This document shows positions 45,979 to 55,277 of a stretch of 64,000 nt of DNA, piece after piece. The stretch's first letter is position 1, and each line of letters opens with the position of its first letter. A program made the translations under genes and the position numbers. Source of the stretch: Comamonadaceae bacterium (GTDB taxonomy: Bacteria; Pseudomonadota; Gammaproteobacteria; Burkholderiales; Burkholderiaceae_C); NCBI GenBank assembly GCA_947455465.1, contig CANGNS010000005.1:62001-126000 (forward strand), in the 5' to 3' direction. The notes beneath the pieces are model-generated. The model was not told the DNA's origin. It saw nothing but the letters and a program-made list of their open reading frames with translations, and did no database searches.

Positions 45979-46460
45979 GCGCCGCCTGGCTGGCGCCGCT
46001 GCGCGCCCGGTGGGACCAAAACAGCCCGCGCGAGCAAATGGCCTTGCGCCTGGCGCTGGCGGTTTTGCTGCTCGCCGCTGTGTGGGCGGTGGCCTTGCGC
46101 CCGGCCTGGACGGCTTTGCGCAGCGCCCAGGCGCAAGCCCCGCAAGTGCGCGCCCAATACATTGAGGTGCTGCAAGGGCAGGCCCAGGCCCAGGCTTTGC
46201 GGGCGCAGGCGACCGCACCCAGCGGCGACCCGCGCGCGCTGGTGCGAGCCTCCATCGCCACGCTGGGCCCGACGGCGCGTCTGGTGACTTTGGGCGACCA
46301 GCTCGAGTGCACATTCCAAGACGCCGATGCCGCCGCCCTGGCCCAGTGGCTCACGCAAATTCGCTTGCAAGCGCGCACCGGTCCGGTGCAGGCCCATATC
46401 AGCCAAAGTGCCGGACGTTGGAGCGGACGCGTGCTGCTTCAACTGCCGGCGGCGCCCTGA
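45975..46460 (+). CDS. gspM: Type II secretion protein GspM
   Basis: A 161-residue bitopic protein: a short cytosolic start with LAPLRARWDQNSPREQMALR, one membrane helix (LALAVLLLAAVWAVALRPAW) and a small periplasmic domain ending FQDADAAALAQWLTQIRLQARTGPVQAHISQSAGRWSGRVLLQLP. It partners GspL. Overlaps gspL by 4 bases and ends 2 bases before gspN. Confidence 0.9.
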   Translation: MSAAWLAPLRARWDQNSPREQMALRLALAVLLLAAVWAVALRPAWTALRSAQAQAPQVRAQYIEVLQGQAQAQALRAQATAPSGDPRALVRASIATLGPTARLVTLGDQLECTFQDADAAALAQWLTQIRLQARTGPVQAHISQSAGRWSGRVLLQLPAAP

Positions 46461-46462
46461 CC

Positions 46463-47275
46463 ATGGCGCAGCCCTGGCGAACGATCCCGCGTCCCGGTGC
46501 TTCTGCGGCAACGGCGCCCTGGGGTGTTTTGCTCGTGGGCAGTGCACTCGGCGCCCTGGTCGCGCTGGCGGTGTTTGCGCCAGCGCGTTGGCTGGGCGGC
46601 CTGATCGAAGACGCGGCCCAAGGCCATGTGCAAATGCACGACGCCCAAGGCACGCTGTGGGACGGCTCGGCCCAGCTCACGCTGACCGGCGGGCGCGATA
46701 GCACCGACGCCAGCACCTTGCCCGGCCGCCTGCGCTGGCAACTGCGTCCGGGCTGGAGCCAGTGGACGCTGCAAGTGCGCGCCGACTGCTGCACCGCCCA
46801 GGCCTGGCAGGTCGCCATGGCGCCGCACTGGGGCGGCGCACAATGGACGCTGGCCGACCAGCAATCGGCCTGGCCCTCGGAGTGGCTCAGCGGTCTGGGC
46901 ACGCCCTGGAACACGATTCGCCTGCAGGGCCAGTTGCTCTTGCGCAGCGAAGCGGTGGCGGTTCACTACAACGCAGGCCGCTGGCAACTGGACGGTCGGC
47001 TGACGCTGGACGCGCTGGACATGGCCTCGCGCCTGTCCACCCTGCGGCCCATGGGCAGTTACCGCCTGCAAGTGCAAGGCGGTGGCGTGCCCACGATCGA
47101 TCTGCAGACGCTGCAAGGCAGTTTGCAGCTGCGGGGCCAGGGCCAGTGGACCGGCGGTAAATTGCGTTTTGAGGGCGAGGCCCAGGCCGCGCCCGAGCGC
47201 CAAGAAGCTTTGGCGAATTTGTTGAACATCATCGGCCAGCGCATGGGCGCGCGCTCTTTGATCAAACTGGGTTGA
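46463..47275 (+). CDS. gspN: Type II secretion protein GspN
   Basis: A 270-residue protein with one N-terminal membrane helix (WGVLLVGSALGALVALAVFAPARWLGG) and a periplasmic part with the GspN pattern AQGHVQMHDAQGTLWDGSAQLTL, LRWQLRPGWSQWTLQVRADCC and LNIIGQRMGARSLIKLG at the end. Its role is accessory and unclear. ATG 46463 is 2 bases after the gspM stop. Confidence 0.88.
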   Translation: MAQPWRTIPRPGASAATAPWGVLLVGSALGALVALAVFAPARWLGGLIEDAAQGHVQMHDAQGTLWDGSAQLTLTGGRDSTDASTLPGRLRWQLRPGWSQWTLQVRADCCTAQAWQVAMAPHWGGAQWTLADQQSAWPSEWLSGLGTPWNTIRLQGQLLLRSEAVAVHYNAGRWQLDGRLTLDALDMASRLSTLRPMGSYRLQVQGGGVPTIDLQTLQGSLQLRGQGQWTGGKLRFEGEAQAAPERQEALANLLNIIGQRMGARSLIKLG

Positions 47276-47281
47276 AATCAC

Positions 47282-49360
47282 ATGTCACTTGCTCGTTTTG
47301 CTGCCCCACCTGCCACGCGCTGGCGCGCACTGGCGCTGGCCTGCGCCTGTCTGGGCGCCCAGGCCCAAACGGCTATGGCGCCCGCCCCGGCCAGCGCCGC
47401 TTCGGCCGCAGCCAGTGCGCCCGCGCCCAAGCGGGGCGACTACATCACGCTCAACTTCAATGCCGCAGACATCGAGGCCGTGGCCCGCACGCTGGGGCTG
47501 GTCGCCGGCATGAATGTGGTGGTGGACCCGCGCGTCAAAGGCACGATCACGCTGGTGAGCGAAAAGCCGGTCAGCCCGCAGGTGGCGATGGGGCAGTTTC
47601 TCTCGAGCTTGCGCATGCAGGGCTTTACTATGGTGGAGGCCGCAGGCCTATTTAAACTGGTGCCCGAGGCCGACGCCAAGCTGCAAAGCAATGCAGTCGA
47701 GACCAGCGACAGCGCGCCCAAAGGCGCGCCCGGCGGACAAATCGTGACGCAGATTTTCCGGCTCAACTTCGAGTCGGCCAACAACTTGGTCACCCTGCTG
47801 CGCCCGCTGATCAGCCCCAACAACACCATCAACGCCAATCCGGGCAACAACTCGCTGGTCATTACCGACTATGCCGATAACCTGCGCCGCATCGCCCGCA
47901 TCATTGCCGCCATGGACGTCTCCAACGCCGCCGAGCTCGAAGTGCTGGAGCTGCGCCACGCCATCGCTGCCGACTTGGCGCCCTTGGTGCTCAAGCTGCT
48001 CGATGCCAGCGCCACCGCAGCAGCGGGCTCTGGGGGTGCGGCCGACAGCGGCTACAAAACCACGGTGCTGGCCGAGCCGCGCACCAACAGCCTGATCGTG
48101 CGCGCGGCCAATCCGGCGCGCGTGGCCTTGGTCAAATCTTTGGTCGACAAGCTGGACCGCGCCTCCGTAGGCAACAACGGCGATTTGGGCAATTTGCATG
48201 TCGTGGCCCTCAAAAACGCCGACGCCACCAAGCTGGCCGCCACCTTGCGCGCCGCCATGGGCGCGGGCAGCGCCCCCAGCAGCGGTGCGCCCAGCGGCAC
48301 ACCCGGCGCCAGCACGCCCGCGCCGACTTCGGGCGGCCAGGTGCAGGCCGACACGGCCACCAACTCTTTGATCATCACTGCGCCCGAGCCGCAGTACCGC
48401 CAGTTGCGCGCCGTTATCGACCAGCTTGACGCGCGGCGCGCGCAGGTCTTCGTCGAGAGCCTGATTGCCGAAGTGAGCGCCGACAAGGCCGCCGATTTCG
48501 GCATCCAGTGGCAGGGCGCTTTGGGCAAGGCCGGCGATACCAATATCGGCGTTTTAGGCACTAATTACGGCACGGCAGGGGCCAATATCCTGAGCTTGGC
48601 CGCAGGCGGTGGCGCCACTATGCCAGCCAAAGGACTGAACCTGGGCCTGATGTCGCAGTACAACGGCACCTATGTGCTCGGCGCGCTGGCCCATTTTCTG
48701 GAAAGCACAGGCGCGGGCAATGTGTTGTCCACGCCCAATTTGCTGACCCTGGACAACGAAGAGGCCAAGATCGTCATTGCGCAAAACGTGCCTTTTGTCA
48801 CCGGCCAGTTCACCAACACTGGCACCGGCAACGGCGCGGTCAACCCGTTTCAGACCATCGAGCGCAAAGACGTGGGCCTGACGCTCAAGGTCAAGCCCCA
48901 GATCAGCGAGAACGGCACCGTCAAGCTGGCTATCTTCCAGGAAGTGAGCAGCGTGCAGTCCAGCAGCGGCGCCAGCCCCAATGGGCCCACGACCTACAAG
49001 CGCACCATCGAGTCCAATGTTTTGGTCGAGGACGGCTCGGTCGTGGTGCTGGGCGGCTTGCTGCAAGACGATTACCAGGGCAACCTGGACAAAGTGCCCG
49101 GCCTGGGCGATGTGCCCTTGTTTGGCGCCTTGTTCAAAAACGATTCGCGTACCCGCAAAAAGACCAATTTGATGGTGTTCTTGCGCCCCGTCGTGGTGCG
49201 CGATGGCGCGGCCACCGAGCGTCTGTCGCTGGACCGCTATGAGCAAATGCTCTCGGGCATGAAAGATTCGCAGCCCGCGCCCAGCAGCATCGCGCCGATC
49301 AACGACGCGCCTTTGCTGCCCACCTTGGCACCGCGTGCCAACACGCCAGCCAAGAACTGA
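47282..49360 (+). CDS. gspD: Type II secretion secretin GspD
   Basis: A 692-residue outer-membrane secretin. A signal peptide (WRALALACACLGAQAQ) is followed by the N0 domain (YITLNFNAADIEAVARTLGLVAGMNVVVDPRVKGTITL), N1-N3 repeats (IFRLNFESANNLVTLLRPLISPNNTINANPGNNSLVITD and later copies) and the secretin domain (VPFVTGQFTNTG, ERKDVGLTLKVKPQISENGTVKLAIFQEVSSV, SNVLVEDGSVVVLGGLLQDD, VPGLGDVPLFGALFKND). A Gly/Ser/Pro-rich linker lies near 340-358. No pilotin gene is visible. Confidence 0.97.
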   Translation: MSLARFAAPPATRWRALALACACLGAQAQTAMAPAPASAASAAASAPAPKRGDYITLNFNAADIEAVARTLGLVAGMNVVVDPRVKGTITLVSEKPVSPQVAMGQFLSSLRMQGFTMVEAAGLFKLVPEADAKLQSNAVETSDSAPKGAPGGQIVTQIFRLNFESANNLVTLLRPLISPNNTINANPGNNSLVITDYADNLRRIARIIAAMDVSNAAELEVLELRHAIAADLAPLVLKLLDASATAAAGSGGAADSGYKTTVLAEPRTNSLIVRAANPARVALVKSLVDKLDRASVGNNGDLGNLHVVALKNADATKLAATLRAAMGAGSAPSSGAPSGTPGASTPAPTSGGQVQADTATNSLIITAPEPQYRQLRAVIDQLDARRAQVFVESLIAEVSADKAADFGIQWQGALGKAGDTNIGVLGTNYGTAGANILSLAAGGGATMPAKGLNLGLMSQYNGTYVLGALAHFLESTGAGNVLSTPNLLTLDNEEAKIVIAQNVPFVTGQFTNTGTGNGAVNPFQTIERKDVGLTLKVKPQISENGTVKLAIFQEVSSVQSSSGASPNGPTTYKRTIESNVLVEDGSVVVLGGLLQDDYQGNLDKVPGLGDVPLFGALFKNDSRTRKKTNLMVFLRPVVVRDGAATERLSLDRYEQMLSGMKDSQPAPSSIAPINDAPLLPTLAPRANTPAKN

Positions 49361-49361
49361 T

Positions 49362-50750
49362 ATGCGCTACCCGCTGCCCTACGCGTTTGCACGCAGCCAC
49401 CAGCTTTTGCTGGAGGACGCGGCGCAGCAACTGGTGTTGCACCTGCACGCCGACGCCGATGCCGCCGCCCTGGGCGAGGTCCTGCGCAAATACCCGGTGC
49501 AGACGCTGCAAACCCACAGCCCGCAGGCCCTGGCGCAGCGCATCAGCGCGGCCTACGCGCAGGGCGAATCGAGCGCGGCCGCCGTGGTCAGCGAAGTCGA
49601 GGGCGAGGCCGACCTCACGCGCATGATGCAAGAGCTGCCCGCCATCGAAGACTTGCTCGAGACCTCGGATGACGCGCCCATCATCCGCATGCTCAATGCC
49701 TTGCTCACGCAAGCGGCGCGCGACGGCGCCAGCGATATCCATATCGAAGCCTTCGAGCGCCATTCGGTGGTGCGCTTTCGGGTCGATGGCAATTTGCGCG
49801 AAGTGGTGCAGCCCAACCGGGCGCTGCATGCGGCGCTGATCTCGCGCCTCAAAATCATGGCCGAGCTCGATATTGCCGAGCGCCGCCTGCCCCAAGACGG
49901 GCGCATTTCGCTGCGCATCGGCACCCGCGCCGTGGACGTGCGCGTTAGCACCCTGCCCAGCGCCCATGGCGAGCGCGCAGTGCTGCGCCTTTTGGACAAA
50001 AGCGAGAGCAAGCTGAGCCTGGAGTCGGTGGGCATGCACGGCGATGTGCTGCAGCAGTTTGCGCATTTGCTGTCCCAGCCGCACGGCATTATTTTGGTGA
50101 CCGGGCCCACCGGCTCGGGCAAAACCACCACGCTGTACGCTGGTTTGCAGCGCCTGGACACCCAGGGCAGCAACATCATGACGGTGGAAGACCCGATTGA
50201 GTACGAGCTGCCCGGCGTGGGCCAAACCCAGGTCAACGCCAAGATTGATTTGAGCTTTGCCAAAGCGCTGCGCGCCATCTTGCGCCAGGACCCCGACGTC
50301 ATCATGATTGGCGAGATCCGCGACTTTGAGACGGCACAAATCGCCATCCAGGCGTCGCTGACCGGCCATCTGGTGCTGGCCACTTTGCACACCAATGACG
50401 CGGCCAGCGCCGTTACTCGCCTGATCGATATGGGTGTGGAGCCTTTTTTGCTCAGTTCCTCGCTGCTCGGTGTGTTGGCCCAGCGCCTGGTGCGCAAACG
50501 CTGCACCGCCTGCGCCGGGGCTGGTTGCACGGTGTGCGGCCATACCGGCTACGCCGGGCGCACGGGGGTGTTTGAGTTGCTGCGCACCGACGAGGCCATA
50601 CGCGCGCAAATCCACAGCCAGGCCTCCGAGGCCGACATCCGCAGCGCCGCGCTGGCCGGTGGCATGGTTTTGATGCGCGAGGACGGCCAGCGCCTGGTCG
50701 ATGCGGGCATCACCACCCGTGAAGAACTCTTGCGCGTGACCCGCGACTAA
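49362..50750 (+). CDS. gspE: Type II secretion ATPase GspE
   Basis: A 462-residue assembly ATPase. The N-terminal part is shortened; RDGASDIHIEAFERHSVVRFRVDGNLREV precedes Walker A (VTGPTGSGKTTTLYAGLQRL), the Asp box (TVEDPIEYELPGVGQTQVN), Walker B (ALRAILRQDPDVIMIGEIRDFETAQIAIQASLTGHLVLATLHTNDA) and a four-Cys metal motif. The latter, CTACAGAGCTVC, has only four residues between the two Cys pairs. The ATG at 49362 is 1 base after the gspD stop. Confidence 0.96.
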   Translation: MRYPLPYAFARSHQLLLEDAAQQLVLHLHADADAAALGEVLRKYPVQTLQTHSPQALAQRISAAYAQGESSAAAVVSEVEGEADLTRMMQELPAIEDLLETSDDAPIIRMLNALLTQAARDGASDIHIEAFERHSVVRFRVDGNLREVVQPNRALHAALISRLKIMAELDIAERRLPQDGRISLRIGTRAVDVRVSTLPSAHGERAVLRLLDKSESKLSLESVGMHGDVLQQFAHLLSQPHGIILVTGPTGSGKTTTLYAGLQRLDTQGSNIMTVEDPIEYELPGVGQTQVNAKIDLSFAKALRAILRQDPDVIMIGEIRDFETAQIAIQASLTGHLVLATLHTNDAASAVTRLIDMGVEPFLLSSSLLGVLAQRLVRKRCTACAGAGCTVCGHTGYAGRTGVFELLRTDEAIRAQIHSQASEADIRSAALAGGMVLMREDGQRLVDAGITTREELLRVTRD

Positions 50751-50762
50751 AGCGGCCCGCCC

Positions 50763-51971
50763 ATGCCCGCCTACGCGTTTGAAGCGCTCCACCCCGACGG
50801 CCAAAGCCGCAAAGGCACGCTCGAGGCCGATACCGCCAAAGCCGCGCGCAGCCAGTTGCGCAGCCAGGGGCTGGTGCCTTTGCAGGTGCAAGCCGTCGCG
50901 GCAAGTACGCAGGCGGCCAGCCGCTGGAGCCGCCGTGTATTCGGCGGTTCGGCCCTGGCGGTATGGACGCGCCAATTGGCTGGCCTGGTCGGCTCGGGCT
51001 TGCCCCTGGAGCGCGCGCTGGCCTCGCTGAGCAGCGAGGCCGAGACCGAGGCCGAGCGCAACTTGGTGGCCCAATTGCGCGCCGAGGTCAACAGCGGCAG
51101 CACCTTTGCCCGCGCGTTAGCGCAGCACCCGCAGGAGTTTTCGGGCATTTATGTGGCCGTGATGGGGGCGGGCGAGCAAAGCGGCAAACTGGGCCTGGTG
51201 CTCGAACACCTGGCCAACGACCTAGAAGACCAGCAAGCGCTGCACGCCAAGCTGCTGGGCGCGGCCTTGTACCCGGCCATCGTCAGCGCCGTGGCCTTGT
51301 GCATCGTGCTGTTTTTGGTGACTTATGTGGTGCCGCAGGTAGCCAGCGTGTTTGCAGGCAGCAAGCGCGCCCTGCCATTGTTGACGGTGCTGATGCTGGC
51401 GCTGAGCGACTTCGTGCGCAGCTACGGGCTGTGGCTATTGCTGCTGGTGGCCGCAGGCGCCTTCGCTGCCCAGCGTGCCCTGCGGGCGCCCGCTTTTCGC
51501 TACCGGTTTGATGCCGCCTGGCTTGAACTGCCGGTGCTGGGGCGGCTCTCGCGCAGCTACAACGCCGCGCGCTTTGCCAGCACCCTGGCCATGCTGGCTG
51601 CCGCCGGCGTGCCGATTTTGAAAGCCTTGCAAGCGGCCTCGGACACGCTGAGCAACGAGGCCATGCGCGCTGATGCGCAAGAGGCGCTGGTTGCTGTGCG
51701 CGAGGGTGCGCCGCTGGCCTCGGCCTTGTCGCAGAAAAAGCGTTTTCCGGGTTTGCTGTCCATGTTTGCCCGCCTGGGCGAGCAAACCGGGCAGTTGCCC
51801 GCCATGCTGCAGCGCGCCGCCCAGCAGCTGAGCAGCGAGGTGCAGCGCCGCGCCATGCAGCTGGCCACCGTGCTCGAGCCCCTGCTCATCGTGGTGATGG
51901 GCCTGGTGGTGATGCTGATTGTGCTGGCGGTGCTGCTGCCCATCATCCAGATGAACCAGCTGGTGAAGTAG
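50763..51971 (+). CDS. gspF: Type II secretion inner-membrane protein GspF
   Basis: A 402-residue platform protein of the PilC/GspF family. It starts MPAYAFEALHPDGQSRKGTLEADTAKAARSQLRSQGL and has two cytosolic repeats (VWTRQLAGLVGSGLPLERALASLSSEAE; RFASTLAMLAAAGVPILKALQAASDTL) and three membrane helices, ending LIVVMGLVVMLIVLAVLLPIIQMNQLVK. It is the last gene of the gsp operon. The prepilin peptidase (gspO) is not in the window. Confidence 0.96.
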   Translation: MPAYAFEALHPDGQSRKGTLEADTAKAARSQLRSQGLVPLQVQAVAASTQAASRWSRRVFGGSALAVWTRQLAGLVGSGLPLERALASLSSEAETEAERNLVAQLRAEVNSGSTFARALAQHPQEFSGIYVAVMGAGEQSGKLGLVLEHLANDLEDQQALHAKLLGAALYPAIVSAVALCIVLFLVTYVVPQVASVFAGSKRALPLLTVLMLALSDFVRSYGLWLLLLVAAGAFAAQRALRAPAFRYRFDAAWLELPVLGRLSRSYNAARFASTLAMLAAAGVPILKALQAASDTLSNEAMRADAQEALVAVREGAPLASALSQKKRFPGLLSMFARLGEQTGQLPAMLQRAAQQLSSEVQRRAMQLATVLEPLLIVVMGLVVMLIVLAVLLPIIQMNQLVK

Positions 51972-51982
51972 GGCGGACTGTC

Positions 51983-52660
51983 TCAGGCCGCCAAGGCGCT
52001 GCGCATCTGGTCGATCACGATTTTGTAATCGGGTTTGCCAAAAATGGCGCTGCCGGCCACAAAGGTGTCGGCGCCCGCGTCGGCCACGCGGCGGATATTG
52101 TCGGCCTTGATGCCGCCGTCTACCTCCAGGCGGATGTCTTTGCCGCACGCGTCAATGCGTTGGCGCACGTCTTCGATTTTGCGCAGCGCCGAGTCGATAA
52201 AGCTTTGGCCACCAAAGCCGGGGTTGACGCTCATGATGAGCACCAGGTCGATGTCTTCAATCACCCAGTCCAGCACATCGAGCGGTTCGGCCGGGTTAAA
52301 CACCAGCCCGGCTTTCACGCCCTTGGCCTTGAGCGCCTGGATACTGCGGTGCACATGGGTGCTGGCGTCCGGGTGGAAGCTGACCAAATCCGCCCCCGCA
52401 TCGGCAAAGGCGGCGGCCAGGGCATCGACCGGCGAGACCATCAAATGCACATCAATGGGCACGGCCACGCCCGCTGCGGTGCGCGCATGGGGCTTGAGGG
52501 CCTGGCAAATCATGGGCCCGAAGGTCAGGTTGGGCACGTAATGGTTGTCCATCACGTCAAAGTGGATCCAGTCGGCGCCAGCGGCAATCACGCTTTGCAC
52601 TTCCTCGCCCAGGCGGGCAAAGTCGGCGGACAAAATGGACGGGGCAATGCGAAAGCTCAT
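51983..52660 (-). CDS. rpe: Ribulose-phosphate 3-epimerase
   Basis: Interconverts ribulose and xylulose 5-phosphate. The 225 residues start [46 protein letters not shown], with the metal-binding His and Asp, and include [48 protein letters not shown] and [30 protein letters not shown]. Convergent with gspF and divergent from apaG. Confidence 0.97.
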   Translation of the reverse strand: MSFRIAPSILSADFARLGEEVQSVIAAGADWIHFDVMDNHYVPNLTFGPMICQALKPHARTAAGVAVPIDVHLMVSPVDALAAAFADAGADLVSFHPDASTHVHRSIQALKAKGVKAGLVFNPAEPLDVLDWVIEDIDLVLIMSVNPGFGGQSFIDSALRKIEDVRQRIDACGKDIRLEVDGGIKADNIRRVADAGADTFVAGSAIFGKPDYKIVIDQMRSALAA

Positions 52661-52757
52661 GGGCGCACTCTCAGGTTCTGGGTCAATCAGGGCGAAATAC
52701 AGGGTAAATCAGCGCAGGATGCTGAACATACCCGATTTTCGGCGGTAGCATCCGCCC

Positions 52758-53168
52758 ATGTCCAAGTCCTCATCGGTTTACCGCTTTAACGTTGAAGTAC
52801 GGCCCCAGTACCTGCCCGAACAGTCCGCCCCGCAGAACGGCATGTATGTGTTTGCGTACACCATCACTGTGACCAACACCGGCGAGGTGGCCGCCCAGCT
52901 CGTCTCGCGCAGCTGGAACGTCAACGACGCCAACGGCCACACCGAAAAAGTCAAAGGCCTGGGCGTGGTCGGCCAGCAGCCCTTGCTGCAGCCGGGCCAA
53001 AGCTTTGAGTACACCAGCGGCACGCGCCTTCGCACGCCCACGGGCACCATGCACGGCAGTTTTTTCTGCGTGGCCGAAGACGGCGAGAAGTTTGACGTGG
53101 ACATCCCCATGTTTGTGCTGGACGCCCTGAGCGCCACGCCTGGCAGCGGCAAACGCACGCTGCACTGA
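52758..53168 (+). CDS. apaG: ApaG family protein
   Basis: A 136-residue ApaG protein, a fibronectin-III-like fold linked to cobalt and magnesium resistance in enterobacteria. FNVEVRPQYLPEQSAPQNGMYVFAYTITVTNTGEVAAQLVSRSWNVNDANGHTEKVKGLGVVGQQPLLQPGQSFEYTSGTRLRTPTGTMHGSFFCV matches the family along its length. It is followed by thiL after 12 bases. Confidence 0.95.
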   Translation: MSKSSSVYRFNVEVRPQYLPEQSAPQNGMYVFAYTITVTNTGEVAAQLVSRSWNVNDANGHTEKVKGLGVVGQQPLLQPGQSFEYTSGTRLRTPTGTMHGSFFCVAEDGEKFDVDIPMFVLDALSATPGSGKRTLH

Positions 53169-53180
53169 CAGCGCCTGCCC

Positions 53181-54197
53181 GTGTCTGGCGAATTTGCGCT
53201 GATTGAACGCTATTTCACCCGTCCTAGCGCCCGTGCGGTGCTCGGTGTGGGCGACGACTGCGCCTTGCTCCAAAGCGCGCCAGGCATGCAGCTGGCCATT
53301 TCCACCGACATGCTGGTGGCCGGGCGGCACTTTTTCTCCGACACCGATCCGCGCCTTTTGGGCCACAAAAGCCTGGCCGTCAATTTAAGCGACCTGGCCG
53401 CCTGCGGTGCCCGACCGCTGGCCTTTACGCTGGCTTTGTCGCTGCCCGAGATGGACGCACCCTGGCTGCAGGCCTTCTCCGAGGGCTTGCTGGCACTGGC
53501 CGACGCCCACCATTGCGAGCTCATCGGCGGCGACACCACGCGCGGACCGCTCACCATCAGCATCACCGTACTGGGCGAGGTGCCCGCCGATAGCGCGCGC
53601 CTGCCCGTGCCCACCAGCGCCTTGCTGCGCAGTGGCGCCCGGCCGGGCGACGATGTGTACGTCAGCGGCCATCTGGGCGATGCGGCCCTGGCACTGCGCG
53701 CGTTGCAAGGCCAGATCGATCTGCCCGAGCCCCTGCGCCCAGCGGCGCGCCAGCGCTTGGAGGCGCCCCAGCCCCGCGTGGTGCTGGGCCAGGCGCTGCG
53801 GCCGCTGGCCAGCGCCTGCGCCGATATCAGTGATGGCCTGGTGGGCGACCTGGGCCATATCCTGGCGCGCTCGGCGTGCGGCGCCCGCTTGGACGTCTCC
53901 AAGCTGCTGCCTTTGCTGGCCACGCGCCAACAATTTGCCGGTGGCCCCGCGCAGTTTGACGCCACCTACGGCCCCCCACTGGCGCTGCAATGTGTGCTGG
54001 CCGGAGGCGACGACTACGAGCTGGTGTTTTGCGCCACGCCCGCCCAGCGCACGGCCATCGACGCGCTGGCGCAGACTTTGGCGCTGCCGCTGACCCGTGT
54101 CGCTACCATAGAGGCTGAGCCAGGCCTGCGCCTGGTCGATGCCCAGGGCGCGCCGCTGGACGCAAGCTTTGCATCGTTTGACCATTTCACGCACTAG
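53181..54197 (+). CDS. thiL: Thiamine-monophosphate kinase
   Basis: Makes thiamine diphosphate from the monophosphate. The 338 residues begin MSGEFALIERYFTRP and have the PurM-like ATP and metal motifs GVGDDCALLQSAPGMQLAISTDMLVAGRHFF, LGHKSLAVNLSDLAACGARPLAF, GGDTTRGPLTISITVLGEVP and ADISDGLVGDLGHIL. GTG at 53181 is the only start that keeps the conserved N-terminus. Confidence 0.95.
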   Translation: MSGEFALIERYFTRPSARAVLGVGDDCALLQSAPGMQLAISTDMLVAGRHFFSDTDPRLLGHKSLAVNLSDLAACGARPLAFTLALSLPEMDAPWLQAFSEGLLALADAHHCELIGGDTTRGPLTISITVLGEVPADSARLPVPTSALLRSGARPGDDVYVSGHLGDAALALRALQGQIDLPEPLRPAARQRLEAPQPRVVLGQALRPLASACADISDGLVGDLGHILARSACGARLDVSKLLPLLATRQQFAGGPAQFDATYGPPLALQCVLAGGDDYELVFCATPAQRTAIDALAQTLALPLTRVATIEAEPGLRLVDAQGAPLDASFASFDHFTH

Positions 54198-54251
54198 CGC
54201 CCGCCTGGCCCTGGTGGTTTTTCGCCAACCTGATGACTCGAAGGAAACCCG

Positions 54252-54746
54252 ATGTCCAAGCCATTTCGCATCTCCCATACGTTCAACGTAGCGCGTCCCA
54301 CCTTGTGGGCGGTCTACACGCAGCCTGAACATATTTCCAAATGGTTGGCGCCCCAAGGTTTCACTATGCCGGCCTACGACATGGAGTTTCGGGTGGGCGG
54401 GCGGTTTTTGCACGCCATGCAAGCGCCCGACGGCACGCAAATGTGGGGCAAGTGGGAGTTTTTGGGCATCGACGCGCCCCAGCGCCTGTCGATTATTCAA
54501 GGCTTTTCGGACGCCCAGGGCGGCGTGAGCCGCCATCCCATGTCGCCCACCTGGCCCTTGCGCACCATGGCCACCACCACGCTGACCGAAGAAGGCCCGG
54601 GCAGCAGCGCACTCAACCTGGAGTGGCTGCCTTTTGAGGCCACGCCCGAAGAAATCGCCACTTTCGATGCCGGCCACGAGAGCATGAACCAGGGCTGGGG
54701 TGGCACCTTCAAGCAGCTGCAAGCCTATTTGGCCACGCTGGCCTAA
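54252..54746 (+). CDS. SRPBCC (AHSA1-like) domain protein
   Basis: A 164-residue START/SRPBCC-fold protein of the AHSA1 type: RISHTFNVARPTLWAVYTQPEHISKWLAPQGFTMPAYDMEFRVGGRFLHAMQAPDG and the C-terminal HESMNQGWGGTFKQLQAYL fit the family. The ligand is unknown. AAGGA lies 8 bases before the ATG. It sits between thiL and pgpA, genes that are usually adjacent. Confidence 0.88.
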   Translation: MSKPFRISHTFNVARPTLWAVYTQPEHISKWLAPQGFTMPAYDMEFRVGGRFLHAMQAPDGTQMWGKWEFLGIDAPQRLSIIQGFSDAQGGVSRHPMSPTWPLRTMATTTLTEEGPGSSALNLEWLPFEATPEEIATFDAGHESMNQGWGGTFKQLQAYLATLA

Positions 54747-54761
54747 GCACCGCGCCTGCCT

Positions 54762-55277
54762 GTGCGCCCCAGCCCCGCCTTCATGCTCTCGCACCCGGCC
54801 CATGTGCTGGCGCTGGGCTTTGGCTCGGGGCTGAGCCCCATGGCGCCGGGCACCTGCGGCACGCTGTGGGCCTGGCTGACGTTTTGGTGCCTGACCCCCT
54901 GGATGACCGACGCCCTGTGGGGCTATGCCCTGGCGGGCGGCTTGGTCGTGGGCTGGTGGGCGTGCAGCGTTACGGCCAAAAATATGCGCGTGCCTGACCC
55001 AGGCAGCATTGTGTGGGACGAGGTGCTGGCCTTTTGGCTGGTGCTGTGGCTGCTCACGCCGGCCAGTTTTGGCGCGCAGTTGGCCGCTTTTGTGCTGTTT
55101 CGCTTTTTTGACGCCGCCAAGCCCGGCCCCGTGGGCTGGGCTGATCGCTTGTTCCACGACCTGGACCTGGACAGCGCCCGCTGGCCCTGGGCCCAGGCGG
55201 GCTGGGGCATCTTGCTTGACGACTTGGTGGCCGCGGGCTGCACCTTGCTGGTGATGGCCTTATGGCAAGCGCTGTGA
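54762..55277 (+). CDS. pgpA: Phosphatidylglycerophosphatase A
   Basis: Membrane phosphatase making phosphatidylglycerol. The 171 residues contain [28 protein letters not shown] and [19 protein letters not shown], the two conserved PgpA motifs, and three to four hydrophobic segments. The start is the GTG at 54762, with an ATG at 54783 as alternative. It overlaps pncC by 16 bases. Confidence 0.93.
   Translation: MRPSPAFMLSHPAHVLALGFGSGLSPMAPGTCGTLWAWLTFWCLTPWMTDALWGYALAGGLVVGWWACSVTAKNMRVPDPGSIVWDEVLAFWLVLWLLTPASFGAQLAAFVLFRFFDAAKPGPVGWADRLFHDLDLDSARWPWAQAGWGILLDDLVAAGCTLLVMALWQAL

Noticed and set aside
49299..51074. Minus-strand open frame of 591 codons opposite gspE/gspF
   Set aside because: It is the mirror of two clear gsp genes in high-GC DNA. 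The same holds for long open frames opposite thiL-pgpA (53385-55157), the FMN protein (56383-58119), the binding protein (28667-30055) and priA (10796-12097).
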